A stretch of DNA of 64,000 bases from Chitinophaga costaii (GTDB lineage: Bacteria; Bacteroidota; Bacteroidia; Chitinophagales; Chitinophagaceae), in contig NZ_FMAR01000002.1 in NCBI RefSeq assembly GCF_900094705.1, positions 248,001 through 312,000 of the forward strand, given 5' to 3'. The notes below the pieces were generated by a model that saw only the letters and a program-made list of their open reading frames with translations, was not told where the DNA came from and ran no database searches. The position numbers and the translations under genes are program-made. Positions 1 through 8,458 of this stretch are shown piece by piece; position 1 is the first letter of the stretch; each line of letters begins with the position of its first letter.

Positions 1-520
1 TAGGTGGTATTCCGTCTGTGATTACGTAACGGATGCCTTCCATGGTGTCCTGGTATAATTGGGCAATAACATTGGCATTTTTTAACTGAAATTCGCCATG
101 CGCATGGCCAGCCTCAAAAATGCGGGTAAGCAGGTGCAGTTCCCGGTTGCGAAACTCTTGGAACTGTTCTGAAGTAATAAGTTTTTTTTCCTGGATAATT
201 TTAAAGATTTCCAGTTGACAAAACCTGCAGCCAAATTCATATTTGATATCCAAAATATTCAGCAAAGTGTGGGAGGCACTCACCATTTTGGTCATTTCTG
301 TTTCAACGGCTTGGAACAAGAGTTCGCTAATCCTTTCCAGCACAGCCATATGAAGGCCATGCTTATCGGGGAAGTAATAATACAAAGCGGCTTTGGAACA
401 GTGAAGATCTTCAGCAATCTCGTTCATAGTGGTTTTGCCGGCACCATAATGAATGAAGCGCTTAAGTGCCGCATCCAATATTCTTTCTTTAGTATCGTCC
501 CGGTTATCCGTTGTGATCAT
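1..520 (-). CDS. TetR/AcrR family transcriptional regulator, 3' end beyond window
   Basis: Reading down from the ATG at 520, the frame stays open to base 1, so the C-terminal end lies outside the window. The first 50 residues form a typical TetR DNA-binding helix-turn-helix: KERILDAALKRF, then GAGKTTMNEIAEDL, then CSKAALYYYFPDK, the usual recognition helix and YYYF turn. The rest is a helical ligand domain that I cannot match to a known inducer. TetR proteins are one-component repressors that leave their operator on binding a small molecule. The gene points away from the Ter cluster; its target is probably itself or a gene to the left. A TAnnTTTG-like element lies just upstream on the same strand. 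Confidence 0.9.
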   Translation of the reverse strand, partial: MITTDNRDDTKERILDAALKRFIHYGAGKTTMNEIAEDLHCSKAALYYYFPDKHGLHMAVLERISELLFQAVETEMTKMVSASHTLLNILDIKYEFGCRFCQLEIFKIIQEKKLITSEQFQEFRNRELHLLTRIFEAGHAHGEFQLKNANVIAQLYQDTMEGIRYVITDGIPP

Positions 521-921
521 GTTACTTTCTGACTTTTTTCGTTACAAAGTCAAAAGTAGAACAAAATCCCAAATTGCTAAGTTAAGTTGGTCACTTAAGG
601 TCTTTTTGACAATAAGCTGACAAAATAAACCGGTATTAACTAATGGGTTTCTGCGCATGACTTGCTGGTAAAAAGCCTGGAAAACGAGGAAAAGCCCTCC
701 TAAAAGATGGTGAAAAATAGAAGTGGTGCGGGGAAAATAAAGTGGGCTGGTAAAAGCTTTGATGACAGGCTAGCTTCCTGTTAAAAGATAGTGAATACGA
801 GGGATCTCATTTTTTTTAATCAATAATTTTCATTCAATTTACTGCGCTATCGTGGAAGCGATGCGTAAAGCTATTCCCGGAAAACAAATGTTTTCCTGTT
901 CAATTAAAATTTACAGAATGT
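521..921. other. Intergenic region between tetR and the Ter cluster
   Basis: About 400 bases without a convincing gene. The stretch between the divergent tetR and terD starts must hold both promoters. On the minus strand TACTTTTG at 551-558 fits the Bacteroidota -7 element for tetR. I see no clear -33/-7 pair for the + strand Ter operon and no strong hairpin. Confidence 0.5.
551..558 (-). promoter_or_regulatory. Candidate -7 element for tetR
   Basis: The minus strand reads TACTTTTG, matching the Bacteroidota TAnnTTTG -7 consensus, about 30 bases before the tetR start at 520. No good TTTG -33 box sits 19-21 bases further upstream, so this is a weak call. Confidence 0.35.
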
Positions 922-1500
922 ATGGCTATTATTAACCTTCAGAAAGGTCAAAGGATCGACATTGGTTTGCAACACATCAGTGTAGGCCTGGGATGGAATC
1001 CTAACGAAGGTACCGGCGCTGCATTTGATCTTGATGCTTCGGCATTTATGATCGATGCCCAGCGCCTTATACCCACGGAAGGCTATTTTATTTTTTACAA
1101 CAACACCGATTCGCCTGATACGGCCCTGCATCATTCCGGCGACGATCCTACCGGTGGCAATAGTGCTGGGGGTGACGATGAGACGATTAGTGTGGAGCTG
1201 GGCAAAGTGGATGCTAGCATACAGGAAATTTTATTTGTGGTAACCATTCACGATGCTGCCGGCCGCCGTCAAAATTTTGGTCAGGTGCGGGATTCCTATA
1301 TTCGCGTAGTGGATGCGATCAATGGACAGGAGATAGCAAAGTACGAATTGGGAGAAGATTTTTCAGTGGAAACCGCCGTGGAATTTGGCCGCTTATACCG
1401 TCGTGATGGTAAGTGGAAATTCGAAGCCTCTGGTATCGGTTATAAAGAAGACCTGGCCTATTTTGTGGAAAAATATTATAAAGGTGCCATTCAAAAGTAA
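922..1500 (+). CDS. terD: TerD family protein, first of three
   Basis: A 192-residue TerD-domain protein. The start MAIINLQKGQRIDI, the FDLDASAFM strand, the YNN turn, the acidic GDDETISVEL loop and the following VVTIHDA strand are all standard for the family, whose beta-sandwich binds calcium through these acidic residues. TerD proteins are cytosolic stress proteins linked to tellurite, colicin and phage resistance; the molecular action is not settled. It opens the cluster and is most like the third copy (3794-4345). The ATG at 922 is preferred because the ATG at 918 opens a reading frame of only a few codons. The cluster runs on one strand with short gaps and is probably an operon. Confidence 0.92.
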   Translation: MAIINLQKGQRIDIGLQHISVGLGWNPNEGTGAAFDLDASAFMIDAQRLIPTEGYFIFYNNTDSPDTALHHSGDDPTGGNSAGGDDETISVELGKVDASIQEILFVVTIHDAAGRRQNFGQVRDSYIRVVDAINGQEIAKYELGEDFSVETAVEFGRLYRRDGKWKFEASGIGYKEDLAYFVEKYYKGAIQK

Positions 1501-1621
1501 GCCGTATTATAGCGTATGCCTATTTGCCTGCTTTCTTCATTTTCAATATAACTGCTCTGTGCAAGAGCTCGCCGGGCGCTCATTTCACGTATGTTAAGCT
1601 ATACAACTCAATTTATTTATT

Positions 1622-2290
1622 ATGGCAATTAATTTGGTAAAAGGTCAAACTATAGACCTCCGTAAAAACGACCAGGGCGAAAGTTTCGACCTGTCTTCTG
1701 TAACCATGGGCCTGGGCTGGGACGTTCGAAAGAAGTCTGGCGGTTTCCTCGGAAAGCTGCTGGGTGGTAGCCAGGAAGATTATGACCTGGATGCCGTGGC
1801 TTTCCTGCTCAATAGCAATGGTAAAGTGGCAGACACCGGCCGCACCGCCTCCACCACAGATGGCCGACAGGTAGCGTTGTACCAGGGAGATGTAGTGTTC
1901 TTTAATTCCCAGAAGCATCCTTCCGGCCAGATATGGCTTACCGGCGACAACCGTACCGGTGCCGGCGATGGAGATGATGAACAGATTGTTGTGCGCCTGG
2001 ACTCGCTGGATGCCAAATATGATAAGATCGTATTTCTTGTAACCATTTACCAGGGCCGGCAGAAAGGCCAGCATTTTAGCATGGTGGAAAATGCTTACAT
2101 CCGCGCGGTAGATGCGCGCGGTAAGGAAATTGCGCGTTTTTCCCTGAGTGGCGATGCTACTTATAATGGTATGTGCTCTCTCGTATTTGCAGAAGTATAC
2201 CGCAAAGACGGTGGCTGGAAATTCCGGGCGCTGGGTAATCCAAATGCAACGGATAATTTTGTGGAGATTCTTAAAACACAATATTTATAA
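1622..2290 (+). CDS. TerD family protein, longer variant
   Basis: A 222-residue TerD-domain protein. It shares MAINLVKGQTIDL, the YDLDAVAFLL strand, the GDNRTGAGDGDDEQIVV acidic loop and the VFLVTIY strand with its two neighbours. It has an extra segment near residues 38-50 (RKKSGGFLGKLLGG, glycine and lysine rich) and a longer C-terminus ending NFVEILKTQYL. The insert is typical of the TerX/TerZ-like branch with a longer N-terminal loop, but I do not assign one of those names. A calcium-binding, stress-related role follows from the family. It ends six bases before the HAD gene, so the two are probably translated from one message. Confidence 0.9.
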   Translation: MAINLVKGQTIDLRKNDQGESFDLSSVTMGLGWDVRKKSGGFLGKLLGGSQEDYDLDAVAFLLNSNGKVADTGRTASTTDGRQVALYQGDVVFFNSQKHPSGQIWLTGDNRTGAGDGDDEQIVVRLDSLDAKYDKIVFLVTIYQGRQKGQHFSMVENAYIRAVDARGKEIARFSLSGDATYNGMCSLVFAEVYRKDGGWKFRALGNPNATDNFVEILKTQYL

Positions 2291-2296
2291 TTACTG

Positions 2297-3013
2297 ATGA
2301 CAGGACTCAAGCATATTTCATTCGATCTTTGGTACACGATTATAAAATCTGATCCGGACTACAAGCCAAAACGTAATCAACTTTTTGCCGACATGTTTGG
2401 CATTACGCGAAGCATAGACGAGATCAATACCCAGTTTAAATATTTCGATGTGCTGATCAATGTGATCAATGAAAAAACTGGGGGGCAGGCTACGTTTTAC
2501 GAAATATATTACTACCTGCTGGCCGCGCTGGGCGTGGATATCCGCCAGGTGGAGCCAGCACAGCTGGATGCATACTATACCGCTTCGGAAAAATTATTTT
2601 TTGAACATCCTCCGGTGCTGATGGACCCCCAAACACCTGCATTATTTCAGGAACTGCGCAACCTGGGTTATACCATCAGCCTGCTGAGCAACACGGCTTT
2701 CATAAGGGGATCTACCCTGCGCCAGTTGATGCCCGACTGGGGCCTGGAAACCTTTTTTGATTTCCAGTTGTATTCCGATGAAGAAGGTACCAGTAAACCA
2801 TCTTACCAGTTTTACCAGCTTATGTTCGACCGGGTAAACCAACTCTACCCGGCTACCAAAGACCAGATTTTGCACGTAGGCGACAACCCCGTAGCAGATG
2901 TGGGCGGCGGAGATCAGTTTGGAATAAAAACGTTGTGGCTGCCTCCAGGCACAACGCTTACCACGCTTTTGAAACCTGCTGTATGTTCACCCGTTTTGCC
3001 AAACACTATATAA
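2297..3013 (+). CDS. HAD superfamily hydrolase of the Ter cluster
   Basis: A 238-residue haloacid-dehalogenase-fold phosphatase-like protein. Motif I is FDLWYTII near residue 10, with the nucleophile Asp but Trp where most phosphatases have the second Asp; this DxW form is common in several HAD branches. Motif II is SLLSNTAF, motif III the Lys in TSKPSYQFY, and motif IV HVGDNPVADVGGG. The cap is helical and lies between motifs I and II. HAD and PRTase genes together form the biosynthetic part of many Ter clusters, where they are thought to make or process a nucleotide-like metabolite; the substrate is unknown. The end overlaps the next gene by 31 bases. Confidence 0.85.
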   Translation: MTGLKHISFDLWYTIIKSDPDYKPKRNQLFADMFGITRSIDEINTQFKYFDVLINVINEKTGGQATFYEIYYYLLAALGVDIRQVEPAQLDAYYTASEKLFFEHPPVLMDPQTPALFQELRNLGYTISLLSNTAFIRGSTLRQLMPDWGLETFFDFQLYSDEEGTSKPSYQFYQLMFDRVNQLYPATKDQILHVGDNPVADVGGGDQFGIKTLWLPPGTTLTTLLKPAVCSPVLPNTI

Positions 3014-3804
3014 CCGATGCCACGAATTTGCCTTTTGAACCAGCCCAATATAGCCGGTTTAAATTTGGCGATGGCCGCCAGGCGTCCGTCTTTGGGCGGG
3101 AGCTGGGCCAGGCTTTTGTAAATACGCATGCAGCCTGCCTGCTCCAACATGAGGAGGTGGTGCTGGTACCTAGTCCATACGATGCCATTCCCACGGCATC
3201 ATATGCTATGGCACAGGCGTTCTTACAGGAAGTGAATTGTTTTTTGTACCAGCGCGAACGTAAAACCCTGCTGCAATCTAAAATACACCGTTACAAAACC
3301 TATACGGTGGATTATGGCAATTTAAATGCGGAAGAGCGTTTGCAACTGATCTCTTCGGATGCCTATCATCTCGACCGTTTTTTCCTGGAAGGCCGGTTGG
3401 TATTGTTTCTGGACGACATCTGCATTACCGGCAGTCACGAGGCTGTGATCCGGCGCCAGGTAGAAAAGGCGGGGATAAATGGACATTTTATGTTCCTCTA
3501 TTACGCTATGTTGCAGAATGAGCGCATAGCGCCCGACTTTGAAAATTATCTGAATTATTATGACATGGCTGGTGTGGAACAGATTGCCATGTTATGGCAG
3601 CAGCCTGGATATGCCATGAATACGCGGGTTATCAAATACATTTTGAAAAGCGAACCGTTGGCCCTGCATACCTTTCTGCCGCAGGCCAATGGCGCACAAT
3701 TGCAGCAGTTAGTGCATTATGCCGTGGGCAATAACTATCACCTGCTAGACGATTACCGGAACAATTTGAATATTATCATTAAATTTATTCAGTATGGCAA
3801 TTAA
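2983..3804 (+). CDS. Phosphoribosyltransferase-like protein of the Ter cluster
   Basis: About 273 residues from the ATG at 2983 (MFTRFAKHYITDAT); a farther in-frame ATG at 2935 would add 16 residues buried in the HAD gene. The PRPP-binding loop appears as VLFLDDICITGSHEAV near residues 145-160, the classic two-acid-then-TG motif. An earlier VLVPSPYDAIPTA stretch fits the PPi-binding loop region. PRTases transfer ribose 5-phosphate from PRPP to a base or similar acceptor; here the acceptor is unknown. The HAD gene overlaps its start and terD overlaps its end by 11 bases, so translation of the three is coupled. This fits a metabolite-making module inside the Ter system. Confidence 0.8.
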   Translation: MFTRFAKHYITDATNLPFEPAQYSRFKFGDGRQASVFGRELGQAFVNTHAACLLQHEEVVLVPSPYDAIPTASYAMAQAFLQEVNCFLYQRERKTLLQSKIHRYKTYTVDYGNLNAEERLQLISSDAYHLDRFFLEGRLVLFLDDICITGSHEAVIRRQVEKAGINGHFMFLYYAMLQNERIAPDFENYLNYYDMAGVEQIAMLWQQPGYAMNTRVIKYILKSEPLALHTFLPQANGAQLQQLVHYAVGNNYHLLDDYRNNLNIIIKFIQYGN

Positions 3805-4345
3805 TCTTCAAAAAGGGCAGCGCGAGCAAATCGGCGCCACTAAATTTACGATAGGCTTGGGATGGGATGTGAATGCCAGCGCCAGCGGCGCCGCATTCGA
3901 CCTCGATGCATCCGTTTTTCTCCTGGGAGCAAGTGGTAAGATCCTGGCCGATGAATACTTCATTTTTTACAACAACAAAACATCGCCCGACGGTGCTGTA
4001 ACCCATACCGGCGATAACCTGACAGGTGCCGGGGATGGAGACGACGAGCAGATTGTAGTAGACCTCAGCAAACTGAATCCCGCCGTGGAAGAGATTTGCG
4101 TGGTGGTTACCATCCACGAAGCCGCCGACCGTAAACAAAACTTTGGGCAGGTGCGTAATTCCTTTATCCATGTGGTAGATGATAAAAATGTGGAGCTAGT
4201 GAAATATGAACTGGATGAAGATTTCTCTATTGAAACAGCCGTAGAGTTTGGCCGCATTTACAAACGCAATGGTTCCTGGAAATTCGAGGCCGTGGGCGTG
4301 GGTATGAAAGGCGGGCTGCAAGACTATTTAAACAAGTACAATTAA
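3794..4345 (+). CDS. terD: TerD family protein, third copy
   Basis: A 183-residue TerD-domain protein with MAINLQKGQREQIG, FDLDASVFLL, FYNN, the acidic GDGDDEQIVVDL loop, CVVVTIHEA and the FGRIYKRNGSWKFEA ending. It is very close in layout to the first copy (same EDFSIETAVEFGR stretch), so the two look like a duplication. The gene starts inside the end of the PRTase gene (11-base overlap) and is followed nine bases later by the first vWA gene. Calcium-binding residues are intact. A cytosolic stress-response role is known for the family; the partner here is probably the vWA proteins. Confidence 0.92.
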   Translation: MAINLQKGQREQIGATKFTIGLGWDVNASASGAAFDLDASVFLLGASGKILADEYFIFYNNKTSPDGAVTHTGDNLTGAGDGDDEQIVVDLSKLNPAVEEICVVVTIHEAADRKQNFGQVRNSFIHVVDDKNVELVKYELDEDFSIETAVEFGRIYKRNGSWKFEAVGVGMKGGLQDYLNKYN

Positions 4346-4354
4346 TTTATTCCC

Positions 4355-4993
4355 ATGAGAAGATTACCGGTTTACTTACTGCTGGATACCTCCGGTTCCA
4401 TGACGGGCGAACCTATTGAAGCGGTGAAAAACGGCGTGCAGGTGCTCATTTCCACGTTGCGACAAGACCCATATGCATTGGAAACGGCTTTCATCAGCGT
4501 CATTACTTTCGATAGTAGTGCGCGCCAACTGACTCCGCTCACCGATCTTACCACTTTCCAGATACCGCAGATAAATGCCGGTGGTGGCACCGCCCTGGGA
4601 GATGCCCTGAAACTGACGGCGCAAAGCATTGCGCGCGAAGTGTCTAAAAGCACCCCAGATGTGAAAGGCGATTGGAAACCGCTGGTATTCCTGATGACCG
4701 ATGGCCGTCCTACAGACGACTGGAGCAGTGGGGTAACGGAGTTCAAGCAAGCAAAAACAGGCATCGTGGTAGCCTGCGCCGCCGGCAACCAGGCAGATAC
4801 CAGCATCCTGAAGCAGATCACCGACATCGTAGTATCACTGGATACAGCAGATTCTGCTACCATCAAGGCTTTCTTTAAATGGGTATCGGCCTCTGTGAGT
4901 ACCGGTAGTCAGAAAATAGAAAGTGGCGGGAAGGAAGTAACGGGGCTAAACGAGCTGCCGCCACCACCGCCAGAAGTAAATATCGTAGTCTAG
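4355..4993 (+). CDS. terY: TerY-like vWA-domain protein, copy 1
   Basis: A 212-residue single vWA domain. The metal-ion-dependent adhesion site is complete: DTSGSM at residues 9-14, a Thr in the GGGTALGDAL stretch, and Asp in LMTDGRPTDDW. vWA domains hold a magnesium ion and bind partner proteins; in Ter systems TerY works with a PP2C phosphatase and a kinase. The last residues form a short tail, LPPPPPEVNIVV, that is repeated in nearly the same form at the end of copy 2 and is not part of the vWA fold. The spacing to the preceding terD is nine bases. No signal peptide, so cytosolic. Confidence 0.9.
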   Translation: MRRLPVYLLLDTSGSMTGEPIEAVKNGVQVLISTLRQDPYALETAFISVITFDSSARQLTPLTDLTTFQIPQINAGGGTALGDALKLTAQSIAREVSKSTPDVKGDWKPLVFLMTDGRPTDDWSSGVTEFKQAKTGIVVACAAGNQADTSILKQITDIVVSLDTADSATIKAFFKWVSASVSTGSQKIESGGKEVTGLNELPPPPPEVNIVV

Positions 4994-5055
4994 TTTTTCC
5001 CGGCAATACCTGCGTATATCCCGCGTAGATATTGCCTTTACTAAATCAAAACGGC

Positions 5056-5691
5056 ATGAGAAGATTACCGGTGTACCTGCTGCTCGATACGTCGGGGTCT
5101 ATGCGGGGCGAGCGGATAGAGGCCGTAAAAAATGGCCTTGAAGTATTGGTGTCGCGGCTGCGGCAAGATCCTTACGCGCTGGAATCGGTGTGGATCAGCA
5201 TTATTACCTTCGACCGGGAAGTGAAGCAATTGCTGCCCCTCACCGCACTGGAAGCGTTGCAACTGCCGGAGATCGTAACGCCCGAAAGTGGCCCTACCAA
5301 CCTGGGTGCGGCCCTGAACATACTTGCCCAGCGCCTGGATATGGAAGTGTCTAAAAGTACTGCTGAGCGCAAAGGCGATTGGCGCCCCCTGCTCTTTGTA
5401 ATGACTGATGGTAAACCCTCTGACCTGGCCGATTATCGCGCCGCCATTCCGTTGATACGCCGTAAAGGATTGGCCAGCATTGTGGCTTGTGCCGCCGGTG
5501 CAGAAGCCAAAGATGAATACCTGAAAGAACTTACCGATAACGTAGTACACCTGGACACCGCCGACAGTACTACCCTTTTATCTTTCTTTAAGTGGGTGTC
5601 CGACACCATCGGCGTGGGCAATCAAAGTGTAGGAGCCACCGACAACCTGGTACTGCCACCACCGCCGGAAGAAGTACATGTAGTGATCTGA
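5056..5691 (+). CDS. terY: TerY-like vWA-domain protein, copy 2
   Basis: A 211-residue vWA protein, a close paralogue of copy 1. The ATG at 5056 (MRRLPVYLLLDTSG) is chosen over an in-frame ATG eight codons upstream because it aligns exactly with copies 1 and 3. MIDAS residues are present: DTSGSM, the Thr of SGPTNLGAAL, and the Asp of VMTDGKPSD. The C-terminus again carries a proline tail, VLPPPPEEVHVVI. Sixty-two bases separate it from copy 1. Two adjacent paralogues suggest either a heteromeric complex or separate partners. Confidence 0.9.
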   Translation: MRRLPVYLLLDTSGSMRGERIEAVKNGLEVLVSRLRQDPYALESVWISIITFDREVKQLLPLTALEALQLPEIVTPESGPTNLGAALNILAQRLDMEVSKSTAERKGDWRPLLFVMTDGKPSDLADYRAAIPLIRRKGLASIVACAAGAEAKDEYLKELTDNVVHLDTADSTTLLSFFKWVSDTIGVGNQSVGATDNLVLPPPPEEVHVVI

Positions 5692-5724
5692 CCTACAGCT
5701 ATCATTTTTTAATCCGCCATTTAC

Positions 5725-5991
5725 ATGATCGCACAAATCTTTTTCCTTGCCATTAACTTTTTCATTGTGGCCCTATTCCTGTACTCCAAGCTGCTGCCCT
5801 ACAAAGACCGGCTCACGGGCAACTATGCAGGATTGTTCAACTTCGTGAACAAAGTTTTTACACCCATCATCAATTTCCTCAAAGGCATTTTCAAACCAGC
5901 CCAGGTGGGCACTGGCCTGGCGGTAGACACTGCCCAGCTTGCGTTGCTTATTATCCTGTTGGTACTGCTGAACGTGTTCCATTACTTTTAA
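5725..5991 (+). CDS. Small YggT-like two-helix membrane protein
   Basis: 88 residues with two hydrophobic helices: residues 2-20 (AQIFFLAINFFIVALFLYS) and about 68-88 (AQLALLIILLVLLNVFHYF). The middle has FNFVNKVFTPIINFLKG and a VDTAQLAL turn, resembling the YggT family pattern of a proline-containing amphipathic segment followed by a Asp-then-helix segment. The match is moderate. YggT-type proteins sit in the inner membrane and have no settled enzymatic role. It lies between two vWA genes, 33 bases after copy 2 and four bases before copy 3, so it is probably the membrane anchor or partner of the otherwise soluble Ter complex. Confidence 0.7.
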   Translation: MIAQIFFLAINFFIVALFLYSKLLPYKDRLTGNYAGLFNFVNKVFTPIINFLKGIFKPAQVGTGLAVDTAQLALLIILLVLLNVFHYF

Positions 5992-5995
5992 AACC

Positions 5996-7051
5996 ATGAG
6001 AAAACTACCGATCTACTTTCTTATCGATGTTTCTGAGTCGATGGTAGGAGAGCCCGTGCAGCAGGTGGAAGAAGGGATTGCGCACATCATCAAGGCCTTG
6101 AAACAAGACCCTTACGCGCTGGAAACGGTGTATATTTCCGTGCTTGTTTTTGCAGGGCAGGCCCGCACGCTGGTGCCTTTGCAGGAACTCATCCAGTTTT
6201 ATCCACCCCGGCTGCCCATTGGCGGGGGAACCTCGCTAAGTAAGGGGTTGGGCCACCTTATGTATGAGCTGCGCAAAAATACCGTATGCACTACACCTAC
6301 CCAGAAGGGCGACTGGAAGCCCATTATCTATCTCTTTACCGATGGGGTGCCTACGGATGAATCCAAGACAGCCATTGCCGAATGGCAACAACAATGGGCG
6401 CGTAAGGCCAACCTTGTTGCTATTGCCTTTGGTCAGGAAACAGACTTGCAGGTGCTGCAACAGCTTACAGAAAACGTATTTCTTTTTAAAAACACTTCAC
6501 CTAAGCAATACACGGATTTCTTTGCCTGGGTTACCGCGTCTATCCGTACCAGCAGTATCAGCGTCGATAATAATGGCAGCGGTTTTGAGCTATCTAAGCT
6601 GCCGGAGAATGTGATGGAGAAAATAGATCTTAATAAACTGCCTGCTACCCAGGGTGTAGTGGATGATAATTTCGCCGTATTTACTGCCAAATGTCAGCGC
6701 AGCCAGCGGCCCTACCTCATTAAATACCGGAAAGACCAGCAGCGCAACGACCTCATGGGCCTGGACCTGGAAACACGCTACTACCAGTTAGTAGGCGCTT
6801 TTACGGTGGATAATACGTATTTTGAATTGTCGGACAAAACGGCAACGTTCAGTCAGCAAATAGCCTCCGATGAATTGGTGGGTTTTCCTTCCTGTCCTTC
6901 CTGCGGTAACCAATACGGTTTTAGTGTATGTACCTGTGGACATGTACACTGTACGGGTACGGAGCAAACCAGCACCTGCCCCTGGTGCGGCCAGACGGGC
7001 AATTATGGACTGGGCGGGGGCAATATGGACCTGAACCGCTCGCAAGGTTAG
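5996..7051 (+). CDS. terY: TerY-like vWA protein with C-terminal zinc ribbon, copy 3
   Basis: 351 residues. An N-terminal vWA domain (DVSESM MIDAS, Thr of GGGTSLSKGL, Asp of LFTDGVPTDE) covers about residues 1-200. The C-terminal third is a beta-rich section that ends in a zinc ribbon: CPSCGNQYGFSVC, then CPWCG, with Cys pairs suited to bind one or more zinc ions. This is the TerY-C arrangement known from Ter systems. It lacks the proline tail seen in copies 1 and 2. The next gene, the PP2C phosphatase, begins four bases later, followed by the kinase, which is the TerY-phosphatase-kinase triad. Cytosolic. Confidence 0.9.
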   Translation: MRKLPIYFLIDVSESMVGEPVQQVEEGIAHIIKALKQDPYALETVYISVLVFAGQARTLVPLQELIQFYPPRLPIGGGTSLSKGLGHLMYELRKNTVCTTPTQKGDWKPIIYLFTDGVPTDESKTAIAEWQQQWARKANLVAIAFGQETDLQVLQQLTENVFLFKNTSPKQYTDFFAWVTASIRTSSISVDNNGSGFELSKLPENVMEKIDLNKLPATQGVVDDNFAVFTAKCQRSQRPYLIKYRKDQQRNDLMGLDLETRYYQLVGAFTVDNTYFELSDKTATFSQQIASDELVGFPSCPSCGNQYGFSVCTCGHVHCTGTEQTSTCPWCGQTGNYGLGGGNMDLNRSQG

Positions 7052-7054
7052 TGA

Positions 7055-8455
7055 ATGATGAGTAAAGACACCCACAAATATATTCAAGCTTTATTGCAGC
7101 AGCACGGGCAGTCGCTGCCTGCGCAGCAACAGGCCCTGCTGGCAGCTTTCGCTAACAGTGAGATGATGGAACAGGCTTACGCGGAGATCATCCGAATTCA
7201 ACAGCGCATTATGGAAAGTTGGAAAGAAAATATAGATATAGCAGACGTAAAATCCAAGCCCCTGCCCGTGCCCAACGCACAGGTAGGGCAACCTTATTTG
7301 TTTACGCTAGACCCGGCGAAGGCCGGCCTGCCCGCACTTTCTTTTTTTGACCTGGCGGTGCCACCGGAAAGTGGCTTAGTGTATAACGCAGCCGATTTTA
7401 CCCTTAGCGGTAAGCCGCTCACTGCGGGTACTTTCCCACTCTCCTTTCGCTTCCGCGTAGCGGCCAGCGCGGAAGATGCGCCTTTGCAAGAAAAAGTCAT
7501 TTCTTTATTGGTGAATGCCGATCCGAAGTCGCTGTGGAAAAACCTCGACTCCGATACCACCGATATTTACTGGAAGCCAGACACCGACCAGGCCCGCCTG
7601 GCAATGGGCGACAAAACCCTCATTGTGGCTTCTAAACGGGGCCGCAGCCATGCCCATGAAGGCAGGTTTCGGGATGATGATTTTGGCGCGGCCAACCTGG
7701 CCGGTGGCTGGGGAATCATTGCCGTAGCCGATGGCGCCGGCAGTGCCAAATTCTCCCGCCGCGGATCCAAAATCGTTTGCGATGCAGTGGTGAATTTTTT
7801 CAAAGAAAAAATTACCAACGCTCACTGGGCCGATTTGGATAATGCCATCGTGGCCGCCCAAACCAGTGCCACGCCAGACCACCAGAAAACGCTGAGCCGC
7901 CTGGTGATAGATTATCTTGGCAAGGCTGCCTACGATGCGCATCAGCAACTAAATGCAGCTGCAGCAGAAAAGGAAGCTCCCACCCGCGACTTTGCCACGA
8001 CCTTATTATTTTTGCTTGTAAAAAAATTTGACTTCGGTTACTTCGTCGCATCTTTTATGGTGGGCGACGGGGGCATGGGCATTTACAGTAAAGACACCGG
8101 ACAGGTATTTACCCTGGGAACACCCGATGGAGGCGAATTTGCCGGCCAAACCCGTTTTGTAAGCATGCCTGAAATATTTAAGGACGAAAGTTTTTATAGA
8201 CGTTTTTCTATCCGCACGATACCCGACTTTACGGCTCTGGTGCTAATGACAGACGGCATTACCGATCCTAAATTTCAGACCGATGCCAACCTGACTAAAG
8301 TGGAATACTGGAATGCCCTGTGGGATGATTTGCAAGGACCCGAACACAGGGTGTTAGACCGGAACGCAGCGCAGGCATCACAGGCTTTATTGGACTGGCT
8401 GGACTTCTGGTCGCCGGGAAATCACGATGACCGAACCATTGCCATATTATTTTAA
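7055..8455 (+). CDS. PP2C-type protein phosphatase with an N-terminal Ig-like domain
   Basis: 466 residues. After a helical N-terminus (1-65), residues about 70-150 (from VPNAQVGQPYLFTLD to GTFPLSFRFRV) look like a putative-Ig (He_PIG-like) beta domain, with its typical FTLSGKPLTAGTFPL turn. From about residue 180 comes a PP2C fold: GRSHAHEGRFRDDDF, the VADGAGSAKFSRRGS metal site, VGDGGMGIYS, and LMTDGITDP with late Asp-Asp (HDDRTIAILF). PP2C enzymes remove phosphate from Ser/Thr with two metal ions. It sits between TerY and the kinase, overlapping neither (gaps of three bases), and presumably reverses the kinase's action. An Ig-like domain on a cytosolic phosphatase is unusual. Confidence 0.88.
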   Translation: MMSKDTHKYIQALLQQHGQSLPAQQQALLAAFANSEMMEQAYAEIIRIQQRIMESWKENIDIADVKSKPLPVPNAQVGQPYLFTLDPAKAGLPALSFFDLAVPPESGLVYNAADFTLSGKPLTAGTFPLSFRFRVAASAEDAPLQEKVISLLVNADPKSLWKNLDSDTTDIYWKPDTDQARLAMGDKTLIVASKRGRSHAHEGRFRDDDFGAANLAGGWGIIAVADGAGSAKFSRRGSKIVCDAVVNFFKEKITNAHWADLDNAIVAAQTSATPDHQKTLSRLVIDYLGKAAYDAHQQLNAAAAEKEAPTRDFATTLLFLLVKKFDFGYFVASFMVGDGGMGIYSKDTGQVFTLGTPDGGEFAGQTRFVSMPEIFKDESFYRRFSIRTIPDFTALVLMTDGITDPKFQTDANLTKVEYWNALWDDLQGPEHRVLDRNAAQASQALLDWLDFWSPGNHDDRTIAILF

Positions 8456-8458
8456 CGT

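Noticed and set aside
1613-2281. 222-codon open frame on the minus strand opposite the second terD
   Set aside because: It mirrors a clear TerD gene on the other strand and shows no family pattern of its own.
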